Shown: positions 1 to 11,609, counted from the first letter of the stretch. The stretch: DNA of 41,824 nucleotides from Phaeoceros laevis (GCA_049999765.1 JBNGIQ010009488.1:1-41824); one strand, 5' to 3'. A program made the numbers and translations. The notes: generated by a model from the letters alone, not told the origin.

Positions 1-127
1 GTGCAATCCGGCAAAGTCGTCGGGAGCCCCTTTAACTACTTACCATCAATCAATCAATCAATCAAAATATACTGTCCTTTGTGCAATCCGGCAAAGTCGT
101 CGGGAGCCCCTTTAACTACTTACCATC
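1..127. repeat. 47-bp direct repeat with an (AATC)n tract between copies
   Basis: A 47-bp sequence starting GTGCAATCCGGCAAAGTCGT occupies 1-47 and recurs identically at 81-127. The first copy runs directly into an ATCAATCAATCA microsatellite. The window edge cuts the left side, so more copies may lie outside. Confidence 0.9.
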
Positions 128-803
128 CTGACCGCCAATGGGGTGCCATACTTTTTTTTACCCAAAATGTAAGATTTAGACAATATATTATTTTGAAGTA
201 CGCAAAAGTTAATGCTGTAAATATATAAAAAATGCACAAGGGGAAAAAAGAGAAAAGGACAACGAATCTTCTTCTTATTGTTAGAGTTGCGATTGTTTAG
301 ATGGCAAAGTGACTTTTTTTTAAAGAAACCCCCTTATATTCAAGAAAGGCAAGTTTTTTCAGAAGTTTGGGATGGATCTCATGATCAAAGTGAAACACAA
401 CGCCGGCACAATAGCATCTCGTATAGCTATGCCTATCCCAACGCAATCCAACTAGATAAGCTGCCCTCAATTATTGAAATTCTCGCAGCGAACTATGCTA
501 GGGCAGTTTTTGTCTTACAGGCCGCTCATCACAATTTGAGATTAATTGATATTAGTCTACATGCATTTTAGCGCATCTGCTTTACGATGCTCGCTTTGTG
601 CAGTGCAGATCTAAGAATGTTGGATTGTAGAGCAGACCGATAACTTGTAGAGCAGATTTGGACAATCTTAGAAAGATGCCACCTCTCGCAAAGTGCCACG
701 TTCAATAAAGGTAAGCATTCACGAGCTATTTTCTCTCGTGCACCTCAGGGGCTCGCACATGCTTAGAGCTGCTAGCAGCCCGTCCTAAAAAAATTTAAAA
801 GCA
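128..803. other. 3' flank of NUDX3, no gene seen
   Basis: I see no supported gene here. A plus-strand frame at 278-571 is open but matches nothing I recognise and has no splice-supported extension. The stretch is probably the 3' UTR and downstream flank of the minus-strand NUDX3 gene that ends at 804. A 12-base motif TTGTAGAGCAGA occurs twice near 625-660. Confidence 0.6.
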
Positions 804-3800
804 CTAATGCGAGAGCTGACTCAAAACCTCGAAACTGGGTGCAACGTCGATTGGAACCTACAGCAAGCAATTCGTTGTCAAGACGCGTCAACAAACGGGC
901 AGCTACCTACGGATAGGAAAGCTAGATAAGCTGTAACACCTTAACGCTCTCCAGCTGACTGAAGCTATGCTGCAGTTGAGGCGTCAGAACTCCATACTTG
1001 TCCAGAAGAGCTTTGGCGGCAGCCTTGTCACCTAGTGCTTGCAAGGTCAATATCTCTCTGCTGAGACTTTCCACTGCTCCTCTCACCTGTACATGATCAG
1101 ATACGGCCGATGCAGCGTCAGTGACGCAGAATCGAATCAAGTACTGACAACACCTGGTTGCTTACCAAATCAAAATCCACCAAAAATGTTCCGTCGTCAT
1201 TTTCCACAAAGCCACCTTTCTCCAAAATCCAGTTGAATTGCAATGCCTGGCCTTTCCTGCAGTTTGCGAAAGAGGGTACTCAAGAAGTTAAATTGCAAAT
1301 CACTCTGCAACTGCAATTTGCCGCTGATGCTGATAGCAGTCAATGTGATAGCAATCAATGAGCAGACCAAATAACATAGTTACCCATGTGCCTCTTCAAG
1401 TCCAAAGCGAATTGACCGAATGCAGCCAGCGAGGAAAGACACATACATTGCCTTCTCCAGACTTTTTGAAAGAAGTCCCTGCAGCAAGGTAACAGGATAG
1501 GAAAGAATCATCCACCAGGATGTTGCAAGAGCACGAGTCTACCCGACAGTATATACCAGTACCTGATCAAGAAGATAATGCAGTGCCCACAGCCCAACGA
1601 TGTCAGCTTTAGCTTCCTCTATTGCAGAGTGAAGCTCTTGAAGTTCCTGCATAACAGCATTTCGCAAGTGTTTGCCTGTGCAAAGAAGATAGGATTCAAG
1701 CCTCCTAACAATTGTGCAAGTCTGTCAAGTATTGGTACTAGTCCTAAGCACTTAAGAAGCCTGTTCAGAAAATGTTTCTCATACTTCAGAAGCGATTCCT
1801 TTGCCCCAAGGTTGGCCGGGCCAGAAAAAGAGCTTAGAAGTTACCAGACGGACAGTTGACTCCTTTCCACTAGGGAGAGTGATGCTGTGAGGACCAATTC
1901 CATGGCAGCATTCATGACATATAGTGTGGGTAAAGAATGATCCGAAGTCCACATACTGCTTTTGCGAATCTCCAATACAGACTTCAGCAATGGGCATAAG
2001 GATCTTATCAAACCTGCAGCGAAAGGAAGATGAAGTCACAAGATGCAAGGTTTTGTCGTGTTTCAAAAGAAGGGGAAACTGAGTACAATAGCAAGCATTC
2101 ACTTATTATCGGGAACTTTTACTTTGCCTGAGACATGTTTTTCAGCATAACCATCGCACTTCCTCGTTCATCAACAATTCGGTCATCATTTGGCAAATTG
2201 AAAGCTACAGTCTGTGGGCCCTTCACATCCTGCAAATCAACATGGTTATCATGGAACGTCTCTTTGCAGTTGCACCACCAGAACAATCGATAACACAAAA
2301 CCATGAAGGTCATTACCCCAGCATTGAAGAGAAGCTGAATAACACGGATTGGAGAGGCAGTAACATCCTTTGACTTATATTTTAAGGCTAGAGGTAAGTT
2401 ATCTTCCAGTTCCTGCTCAAGGCGAGGACAAAAGTTCCAGTTGTGTTCTCTGTCAAAAAGAAGACTGCCAGAACTGCTGCTCTTGCTGTAGGCAAGCACA
2501 AAGATACGAAGCAATGTCGGACAATAGTCCAAACTTGAAAGCCTAGAGGTTTAGCTAATTGAAAGCTTAAAGCTTGTTGAGTGACTGCAACCAGCAACTA
2601 GACACAAAGGTGTCCAGGCAGAATTTAATAACCTGTAGGTGAGCACTAAATAATTGTAGTTGTGCAGTTGCTACGTCATCCCGTATTCCAATGAATGCCT
2701 CAAAAGTAGCCTGCTCGAAGACAACTTTAGAAGCAGAATCAGAAAGACTGCAACACTGCCTTAAAAAATAGATAAATTTCCCGCTTCTTCAAAATCAAGC
2801 ATTGCAATAACAACACCTCTTGATACATGTTCAACCAAATGCGAAGTACGAAACCTTGTAACCATAGAGTGTATCTTCGTATGTCTCGTAAGGACCAATG
2901 GTAACATCAACTGCCGAGTCCTATTCATACAGAGGGTAGGGGAAGTGACGAAAAGTGCATTCTACTTGTACAAAAGTCAGAAACCAAAGACACTTAACTC
3001 TAAGATCACAGTCAACATGGTGAAAATGGGGAGCTTGCAAGCCGTTCGCTTACCAGCTCCATCCAAGCAATATCAGATTCATAATAATCATTTGAAAGAA
3101 ATGCATCCCCTTTTGCTCTCAGCAACCTCTTCAAGCTGAATCAGCAAAATCAGCAGGTGCCCCATAAATATCAATCCCTGTTACCATGTTTTTAGATCGA
3201 TGGTGCCAACTGAAATACTGATGAAAAAACAAGCCTTCGACCTCACATACCTCGGTGTATCTGCAAACTCTCCAGCTTTGTGCAGTTGCTGAGCAGCCTG
3301 TGTCAGCAATGTCTGATATTCTACTGGATATGGGACCGTTTCCAAGTTATACAGAACTGGGTTACTTGCTCTCCTGATAGTTGTGAAGAAGCCAGTAGCT
3401 GCTTTCTGGTCTTCTGGTTTTAGAGTGGACTTCCACATCTCAAACTCCTGGATAAAAAACCAACTTCACAGTCACGATACTACAATAAAAGACTAGTAAT
3501 TTGAAGCTGATAAGGCCAGTGGTGCATAAAAGTGTCGAGTGGTACCGCTTTGTCCATGTCAGGTGGGTAAAAGTTTGCACCAGGTGGCTTTTTCTGTGGA
3601 AACGCAGCCCTGTACTTCAAGGACTCCCACCCAGGTACAGCCTTCTCTGCGGTAAGCCAAGGGGAGTCTGCTGTTGTCAAGAAAGCTTTGTTTCCATCCA
3701 GAATTGACCTGTGCAAAAAGACCAGACCAGAATAACTACAAATTTGCACGTGTAGATCCTGATCTGGAGAGTACCAATTTCAACAATATGAGGGCACACA

Positions 3801-5590
3801 ACAAAAACACAATAAGATGCAAGGTGAAGCAACAAGAACTAACCAAGGACTCTTATTAATTCCATAGTACGCAAACTTCAGGTAGTCAAGCTCTGAGTCT
3901 CCTGATTTTTTCTCAAGCCAAGATTTCAGTTCCGGGTTTGTTCGCCATTCCTACAGTGACGAGGCATCCAGAATAACTCAAGCAGCTCTGCACATCCTAT
4001 AGTCTAGCAGATCACGCATAGTGGGTTCATTGCACCGACCATCTACCTGCTTTAGGAAGATCTGCTCAAGGACCCTTGCAGCATGGATAATATACGGTAT
4101 TGCAAGCCGGTCACCAGCACTGAGATCCTCCAGCTGCATATCGACCACCATGTACAAAGTGCAATGTAGAAGACTCATAACATCAGTCTCATCGGACCAA
4201 ACTGGATCGGAAGCTTAGATCCTCCAGCAATCTTGAGCTCGATCACATCTCCCGCACCATTTCAAATGGAAGTCCAAAACTGCAGTGATTGCACGTACCT
4301 GTGAGCCAAAACTAGTAGGCACATATCTGTTGAGCTGATTCTCGAGGTTTTTGGTCCTTGCTTTCTCATCAAGCACATATCTGCAAGTTGCTTACAAATT
4401 TTCAATCACTTAAGGAGCTTCGGTGTACCAGATAGCTCAGCTCAGAAAAGGATTCAAAGGCATTGCTTCAGACAAGAATACCCAGCCTACTACCTGCTCC
4501 GAAGTGCCGAGAAAAGTTGGCCATAATCGCCATCAGCTTGGTATGGAACATAGCTAGGATCTTCCCTCCTCAACAGCTCTTCATACTCTGTCCAGCTTGT
4601 GTACTTGACAGCTGAAACTTCTGATTCCTGGGGCCATGCATGCAGGAATGTCCATTTCCGGCAGGTAGTTAAGCAAAACGAAACCTATTTAACAGATTCT
4701 AATTCTGGGTACATAACCTAGTCAAATCAGACTGAGTACAGCACAGGTGCCATGCTAAAAGTTGAACCTTCGGTTGCATGCGTGGTACAGTTGCCTGAAA
4801 TGGATGCTCAATTATTTCATTATCTATCAGTGAAACAGTTGAGTTGTGAACCTGCAAGCTGAAGGCTTCGATAGGAATAGGCTTCTCTGTTGTGACGAGG
4901 TAGACGTCGTTGTACTCATTATTTATAAAATCTCCTTCATTAGCAGTACTGGCAGTGCAGGCAGATGGGTTTTAGTGCTCAGTGAGAGAAGTGCAGCCAT
5001 GCAGAAACTCGGAAAGGTAATACCATTCTTGGAGGAAGACAAAGAGTAACTCAAATGCCTCAGCTGGTAAGCTTACGCCAAGCTCTTCTTGCAGCTCTCT
5101 CCTGTAAGACCAAACGGAAGCAATTGGCAGTCTTCTCAGTGCAAGCAAGACTATAAACTGCAGGTCGAACTAACGTGGAATTCAATTGCATGATTGCTCA
5201 GAAGAGGCATACAGCGCAGTAACTAAGGACGTATCGCCGGCAGAAATGTGTCCAGCACTGGAAATGTCCCATTGTCCAGGCCAGGAGTCCTTGTTGTCTG
5301 ATCGTTTCTGGAGGAGTAATTCTCCCGTGCTTTCGGCATAGATCCAGACATGGACTGCTCTGTGGTAGTCGCCATCTTGGTGCACCAAGCTCCTGAATCA
5401 AAAAAATTTCTTCAAAATTTGAAATTGGCTTACAAAACTGAACGCTACCTCGCCACACGTTGAGCAGGTTGAACTCCAGTTGCATTCTACGCTGAACAGA
5501 GTCACGGAATCAGACCAACCTTGGTTTGGAGACCCCTGTGTGAGCTCCTGCCAGGGAAAGCACATCCAGGCGCTCCTCCTCCACGCCCAT
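804..5590 (-). CDS. NUDX3: Nudix hydrolase 3: Nudix domain fused to a dipeptidyl-peptidase III (M49) domain
   Basis: I could splice 21 exons in frame with GT-AG introns into 754 residues, close to the Arabidopsis NUDX3 length. Exons, from start to stop: 5590-5520, 5392-5213, 5101-5024, 4948-4852, 4627-4494, 4380-4299, 4133-4047, 3950-3844, 3708-3546, 3447-3251, 3135-3054, 2920-2855, 2710-2633, 2412-2317, 2229-2123, 2013-1845, 1646-1563, 1478-1384, 1256-1166, 1086-940, 857-804. The N-terminal part has HRAVHVWIY and a Nudix box split by an intron (GHISAGD then RELQEELG, Asp in place of the first Glu). The C-terminal part has the zinc motif HECCHGIGPH and the downstream EEAKAD ligand segment of family M49. 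Expected role: hydrolysis of a nucleoside-diphosphate-linked or prenyl-diphosphate-like substrate by the Nudix half, and zinc-peptidase activity in the other. Substrates are not shown by the sequence. The start ATG at 5590 gives MGVEEERLDVL, matching the family. Confidence 0.97.
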
Positions 5591-6369
5591 ATCTGTCGAG
5601 ACACCTTCGCTGGTTACCCTCAGCACTAGGCAAAAAGTCTGCAGAGTGGCCAGTCCAGACTCCAGAGTCTTAATTTTTAGTGTATCAATTTTTAGTAAAT
5701 GTTTTCCTAGAGCATTTTTTATGGGAGGTCATGGTTGTCAACTTGACATTAGATAAAACTTTTTAAAACTTTCCAAACTAAATATTAAATATGAAATATC
5801 TAATTTTTAAAAACTTTTATTTTCTTTTAAGTAAATATCTATTATCAAGATTCTAGACTCTAGACTCTGAGGTTGACTGCGGATTTTATCGTCGCCATAG
5901 CTTGCTGAAACTTCCTGCACTAGTTGTAAGGGTCCGGACTCCGTAGTACTGCAGCGTTCATATGTGGGCGTTGTGCAGTACGAGGAATTAGAGCCACCTT
6001 GGTACGAGGCTTTACCGATCTGCTTCCTCCAGTCTGTGAGGAGTTCTTTCAAAAATTGGAAAAACTTGGTAGAGGATATGCAAGTTTGTAACTGTGGCGT
6101 TGGTAAGACGATATACATGGGTGGATAGGCTCTGGTGAGTTGCAGGCCCTATCTGCTCCAGTTCGCTTTCTAGGAAGACTGTTCGGTGCTTGTCAGTTGC
6201 GGATTCTGGACAGGGAAGAAGGAGCAGCGGCTAAAGTATGTTCCCTGTTTGATGACTTTACAGCATGGAAATCCGGTTCTCAAACTCGCAGAAAGTGTTC
6301 AAGGATCAACTGGTCCTAGGTTAGAAGAATGCTGACGTTTGGCTCAACATAGATTTTTATCAGGGGGCG
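5591..6369. promoter_or_regulatory. Head-to-head spacer between NUDX3 and the first GIY-YIG gene
   Basis: These 779 bases separate two divergent start codons, so they must hold both 5' UTRs and promoters. The part around 5660-5830 is strongly AT-rich with TTTTTA and AAACTTTT runs. I could not identify a convincing TATA box or factor site. Small open frames here are not supported by homology. Confidence 0.5.
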
Positions 6370-7638
6370 ATGCAGGAAGGAATGCATGCTTGCCAAGCGC
6401 TAGCCTTTCACTCGGCAGCTAGTTGCTTCGCTCCTTACAGCAGGCAATATCACCAGTGCAGACCGGCATCACCTTCGATTCTGAAGCTGCTGGGGAAGTT
6501 GCGTGTTCAAACTTTCAGTTTTGTGGAAGCAGATGTACGGCTTAAGCACTGGGCAATACCAATCCCATGCAAAAGAGCGTGTGGCTCTTGTGACGCGCCC
6601 AGGTCTTTAGGGCGGGTACCGCAGCTGTCTGAAAAGTCTGCCAACAAGGGGACCTCTGTATCTCAAGTGCCCGTGGCTGCTTTTGCAAGTGGCACAGATG
6701 AGCATTTAGGATACAAGCGGCAGGCTTACAAGGATCTGGCTCTGTACGGAGTGGACGAGGCAGATTTTGATTTTGTGCAGCAGTTGGAAGCTGGCAGGCA
6801 GAAGAGGATTCAGGCAGTGGCCAAGGCAGACGTGAAATCAGAGGGTAACTCCCTGGAGTCAATGAGAGCACCGGCATTGTCGGAGCAAAAAAGTTTTGGA
6901 AACAAGGAGTCAGAGTCAACTTCAGATTCACGGGGCTGGCTAGCATATCTTCTACTGTCGTGCGATGAGACAAGAACCCTCGTCGGTGTAACAAATGACT
7001 TGTCTAGGAGGTACCCTGACGTTTCTTATGCCCGCCATGTGATTCTGTTGTGAAGCCGATTTTGAGTGGCTTGATCTCATCCGTCTTAACCAATCAGGTG
7101 CTGCAGTTTTGATCTATTAACCGGGTCTTTATAAGCACAGGCTACCATTTTCAGTGTGCAGTACTGCAACGTCCTTGAGGCACGCTGAAACATGTAAGTG
7201 CTTTTACAGATTGCGGCAGCAGAATGGTTACATCAAAGGCGGGGCAAAATTATCTTCAGCTGGAAGACCTTGGAAGATTGTATGTACAGTCAAAGGCTTT
7301 AGCAGCAAGAGTGAAGGTAAGGATCTGGGTGGGTGTAGTTAGATCTGATATGTCTAGGCGTCAGGAGAAGACCTCGTTTGTAGCTATACGTGAGATATGC
7401 TGGTCCTGAAGCTTCCTGTCCATCATCTTCAGCTTTCCAGTTTGAGTGGGCATGGGAGAATATGACGAAGGCAGCTGTAACGAAGAATCAAGTTCTCCCA
7501 GAGGAGCTTGTGAAAGGGTGCAAATATTTGAAAGCCCCTGCTGTGGCCCGCCGCCAAACTGCCCTTGAGCATGCCCGGAACAGCGAAGATTTCACCAACT
7601 TGCAAGTCGAGTGGGAGCTTGAGGATGCGGGAGGTTAA
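6370..7638 (+). CDS. GIY-YIG endonuclease-like protein, upstream tandem copy (YIG tyrosine lost)
   Basis: Three exons, 6370-7010, 7210-7316 and 7433-7638, join in frame to 317 residues. The C-terminal third is a SLX1-type GIY-YIG domain: WLAYLLLSCD, then VGVTNDLSRR, then an LRQQNG..GGAKLSSAGRPW segment, and finally KSEAFQFEWAW with the catalytic glutamate region. The family cuts DNA or RNA structures; a plant relative, At2g30350/HIGLE, is the nearest type I recall. The SLX1 C-terminal RING is absent. The YIG motif reads TLVG where the neighbouring copy has TYVG, so a catalytic-site tyrosine is replaced by leucine. The first 190 residues are not recognised; the start is the first ATG of the open frame and the N-terminus could be an organellar targeting region. 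Exon 2 has exactly the same length as in the downstream paralogue. Confidence 0.83.
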
Positions 7639-8086
7639 GTTTTGAGCCGCAGCCAAATGCAGTCTGACCTCGGTTTATTCAGCAGGGTACTCATATGATC
7701 CGGGTCCATTGCGTGTGAAGAACCTGACAGACCTTGTGTACCATGGTATTCGTTGTGACGTGCTTGACTTTACGTAGGTGGATAATCCTGGAAATTAGCT
7801 ATTTGGGCCGCGTGGAGTAAAGACGTACAATTCGCATTGCAACCTAAGTAATTAGTCCTAACGACATGGTCTGTAGAGAAGCCAAGAATGGATGACTATG
7901 AGACGTCTGTCCAAGCCTGCGGCCCGAAGTGAGCAAGTCGGCCATAGTCAATAGGGTGTACTACTGTATTCTTCGCGGTAACCTGATCGTCCTTGGTATA
8001 GAGCAGCTGCTAGTGCAACCTTTGACCAAGGACCATTCTAGGTTCTGGAAGTTGCGGGCCGGAGTATAACTCTGGGGTGGAAGTCG
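7639..8086. other. Spacer between the two GIY-YIG genes
   Basis: No coding region seen in these 448 bases. They must contain the 3' end of the upstream copy and the promoter and 5' UTR of the downstream copy. No recognised motif. Confidence 0.6.
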
Positions 8087-9121
8087 ATGCAAAAACTAGT
8101 GCTTGCAGATTGCACAGCTGTGGCTGCTTGGGCAGCCAGAAGAACGTCAGCTCCTTGTGCCTGTGGGTCTCCTCCTAGCATTGTGTCCCTTGCACGGACT
8201 GTCAGGCGGATGATGCGAGATGCTAAGGCTGGATCGATCCAGGAGGTAACCGCACCCGTCACCCCCACCAAGACTAGTAGCAAACGCAAAATGATATGCC
8301 CGCCTTCCGGCAGTCCAGCCGAGAGGCCCATGCCATTATCGCCCCAAGTGGCAGGTGCAGGACAACAAACTTCCACCGGAGAAGCCAGAAGCCAAGCTCA
8401 CAAGGAACTGCTCCCCTGTGGACATTTGGACCTTCGGGAGATCCCGGACGATGACAGGAATGCAGAGGACGTTAACCACTCTGCAGCACGGCCCAGCCGG
8501 GACTCAGGCCCTGAAGGACATGCGTGGATAGTTTACCTGCTGCTATCCTGCGACCGGCAAAAGACCTACGTAGGTGTGACAAGTGACCTCCCCCGTAGGT
8601 ATGCTCCACTTGGGTCTTGCGGTTCGCTTGTCTTGATGGATGTTCCTACATTGAGAGATGGCTTTGTTGTAGACTGAAGCAACATAACGGTGAGCTTCGA
8701 GGTGGTGCTAAAAGCTGTCGGGCAGGAAGACCATGGGAAGTTGTGTGTACGGTGAGAGGGTTTGCCAACAAAAGTGAAGGCAAGGACTGTGCCTTGACTG
8801 CAACTACTAGCTACCTCTGACATCCCCATTTTTCCTTCTTATCAATTTACCTCCGACTGGAATGCTGACATGCCTGCTTTGAAATGCGTAGCTTTTCAAT
8901 TTGAGTGGGCGTGGAAAGCTGCATCAAAGGCAACAAGGAGAAGAGTGCCTGTTCCCCAAGAGCTTACAGAGACTTCCACCTACTTGAGATTAGCACCAGT
9001 GGTACATCGCCAATCTGCACTTGAAAAGACTACATCGACTGTGGCTTTTCCACAGGAACAGGAAATAGTTTGGCAGACTGACCGAAGGGTTGCGTTGCCC
9101 ACGATCGCGAAGGCATTCTGA
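8087..9121 (+). CDS. GIY-YIG endonuclease-like protein, downstream tandem copy
   Basis: Exons 8087-8598, 8673-8779 and 8892-9121 join to 282 residues. The domain is complete: WIVYLLLSCD, KTYVGVTSDLPRR, LKQHNGELRGGAKS, AGRPWEVVCTVRGF and SEAFQFEWAW, so the GIY, YIG, arginine and glutamate positions are all kept. As in its neighbour there is no RING after the nuclease domain. Intron 2 starts with GC (AGTGAAG|GCAAGG) and ends CGTAG, a GC-AG intron; the neighbour has GT at the same place. The N-terminal 145 residues are low-similarity and basic/Ser-Pro-rich; targeting is uncertain. The predicted role is structure-specific nucleic-acid cleavage in repair or RNA processing. Of the pair, this copy is the likelier active enzyme. 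Confidence 0.85.
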
Positions 9122-10905
9122 TTGCTGTTTTGGGTAATTCTCAAGTGCATGTACTTACTCTCCTTCTTGTACCGTACATATTCAGTTAAGGACGTTGCCC
9201 CCAATAGTCCGTTACTTTCGTAACCAGCTTTGCGGCAGCTACTATGACTTCGTTCAAGTCAGAGTAGTAAATGCGCCGTGTTTCGCAAAAAATGACTTCG
9301 TTCAAGTCCTGCCACGGTATATGAGGCATATAGATGTAACATCATCAGATCGAATATCATGCCTCTTCATGCATGAGACATGGCTTCTTGACCGAGGCTG
9401 TGCACAGCATAGTCTGCAATCTGGGCTGTCCACATCTCCGCATCTTGAGATTGCTGATCCTTCAACACTCGACGTGCTTTGCCGCCTACCTGTCCACCAG
9501 GTCCACCAAAGTACCACGTCATTTCCCAGCCCATGTTTCTGAAGCTTCACTGCTGCCTGATGCAGTGCCCCATCCTGCATGCTAGGCATAACAGGATCAG
9601 CTGGAGTATGTCCTCCTGCATAATTCCCAGTTTGGCCAGGGCTCAGTGGGTAGCCACATCTTGGGTAGCCACATCTCTGGTTGACGAACATGCAGTCAAA
9701 CACTCAAGGACTCAAGGACTCCACGACTGCACTTTGCAGACATGTCCACCACTGAGATTCAATAATCTGCATCTGTGCGTGAACCTGCTTCTACTGATCA
9801 TGATGTGTCCTACCATCAGACTATTCCACGTCACTACATTTCTCATTGCATTGCAACCTCAAACCTTCCATGTGCTGCAAGCACACAAGTAATGTGGTTG
9901 GCCAGAGACGAGTTATTTTCCAGGTTTCACAGCAAGGACCAGATCCTTGTACTTACAAATGCAGCCTTTGAGCACCATAGAAGACGGAGGGTCCATCCGA
10001 ATATCCACTTCGCTCAAGGAGGCAAACAAGCATTCACGAATTTAAAGTGACTGAGCTCGAGCTCTCCGTTCTCTCACAGTTGGCTAGAATTATTAACCTG
10101 TAGATTCTTTCCATTGCAAAATGACAAATTGTAATCGAGAATCCAGGCTTACCAGGGCTCACTCGGGGATAGGATGCGCGTGACTTAGGCAGCCCAAGAC
10201 TGCCTCCTTGCCGGCGCAAGGAGCTGCTTCCAACCTGCATCCGGACCTCCACTTCTGACGCTTGCAGTCTAAGTGCCTGAGGACAGGTATTCTTTCCTGA
10301 TGCCGAGAAAAATCACGAGCCTCCTGGAGTATCACGGCAGTTGTAGTATTTCCTAACAATACGCCGCGCATATGGTGTCATGCGCCAGATATTCACTATG
10401 TTGAAGACCACTGGCGCTCTCCCCTCTTGCTGCTGATTGTCAAAATTCTTGACGCAAATGGAGAAATGCTGGAATTAGCAGACTCCACTTAATCGTGCGA
10501 GATCCGGGCATCCAAACATCCCCATGCCGTTGCGCACTCTCGGAGTCTGCCAAGTCATCTGCAAGTGGTCTTCTCATAGCGCTAGGCACACCGTGCGCTA
10601 AGAGTTAGGGACCAGCCTGAGAGCAGCCGATACGCCAACGCCAGGAAGCTGAATCCGTTGGGAGCCTGAAGTTGTGAACCGTTTTCCGTGTAGAACCTTC
10701 GCCGGCAACCTAGGTGAGGAAGGAAGGAACTTTATTCAGAGAACGAACTAGTAGGATCTATTTATTAGCAGACCACAAGTTCGTTTCTGATTCTATCGTC
10801 TCCTTCCGTGCGCATTCCAAAAGCTGACGGAAGTCAGCCTGTGCGGCGGTCAGGCCTTCCGTGAGTTGCACAACGTGCTTTTAAGCAGCTTCATCAGCAG
10901 GCATC
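9122..10905. other. 1.8-kb region with scattered minus-strand coding-like segments, no assignable gene
   Basis: I could not build a gene here. On the minus strand several short stretches read like protein: 10468-10313 (FNIVNIWRMTPYARRIVRKY) after a plausible acceptor CCAG, about 10037-9952 (SEVDIRMDPPSSMVLKGCI) followed by GTAAGT, and about 9690-9380 (YAGGHTPADPVMPSMQDG, then in another frame GGPGGQVGGKARRVLKD). They do not join with consistent phase, so this may be a decayed or heavily spliced gene of unknown family. Small direct repeats occur at about 9243-9310 (ATGACTTCGTTCAAGTC twice) and 9648-9680 (GGTAGCCACATCTT twice). The last 200 bases must hold the TMA7 promoter. Confidence 0.3.
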
Positions 10906-11609
10906 ATGTCGGGAAGGCAGGGTGAGTGCCGCACCCTTCTGTTCCTGTTCCTACGAGCTCTTCATTCCTATCAGCCTTGAGTCCTTCATCCCTCTCCCGG
11001 CTGACTTCCGTGCTAAAAGTCGAAGTCCTCAAAGAGGCAATTGGAGTGAGTGGCAATGTCCAGAGGAAGATCCGGATATACGAGGATATCAGCTACCATC
11101 ACTCTCGTTTCGATGCTGTCCTCTATCGTTGTTTAGGGTTTCTCTTCTCGTGCTCGGTGCACAGTTTTTGTGGAAAGCGATAGTGTGCTCATCATGATTC
11201 GGTGATTTCAGGTGGAAAGCTGAAGCCCTTGAAGGCTCCCAAGGCAGACAAGAAAGACTACGATGAGGTTAGATTTGTAGTAGTTCGAACAAATGGATGA
11301 TGGTTGTTCGTACTCCTCGCTCAGTTATCCGAGGGCCCAAGTGTTCGCCATGACCAATCTTCCAACATTTGTTTTTTCGCTTTTTTCAGAGTGACCTTGC
11401 CCACATCCAAAAAAAGAAGGATGAAGAGAAGGTAAGGTCTGCCTTGTCTGAACTGGGCAACAGCGTGTTCTGTCATATAAATTGCTGCAGAGTAGCCTGA
11501 TGTCGTGATGAACTTGATGTTTGTATAGGCTTTGAAGGATCTGAAAGCCAAGGCAGCCGGGAAAGGCACATTCGGGGGAGCGGGACTGAAGAAGAGTGGC
11601 AAGAAGTAG
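10906..11609 (+). CDS. TMA7: TMA7 / CCDC72-like translation machinery-associated protein
   Basis: Four exons, 10906-10921, 11212-11267, 11390-11431 and 11529-11609, join without error into a 64-residue, very lysine-rich protein. It opens MSGRQGGKLKPLKAPK, continues with KDYDESDLAHIQKKKDEEK and ends FGGAGLKKSGKK. This is the near-invariant eukaryotic TMA7 sequence and its full family length. In yeast TMA7 associates with ribosomes and affects translation; its exact role is not settled. The first exon codes only five residues plus one base, so it is easily missed by gene finders. All introns are GT-AG. No sign of damage. Confidence 0.97.

Noticed and set aside
6542-6994. Minus-strand 150-codon frame opposite the first GIY-YIG exon
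   Set aside because: The plus strand codes a recognisable nuclease domain with supported splice sites; the antisense frame matches nothing.
10313-10468. RALF-like peptide suggested by the string YYNCR
   Set aside because: The rest of the RALF signature (ANPY and the cysteine spacing) is missing, so the match is chance.
9122-10905. tRNA or other structured RNA genes in the gene-poor stretches
   Set aside because: By eye I found no cloverleaf with the A and B box pattern; a covariance-model scan would be the decisive test.
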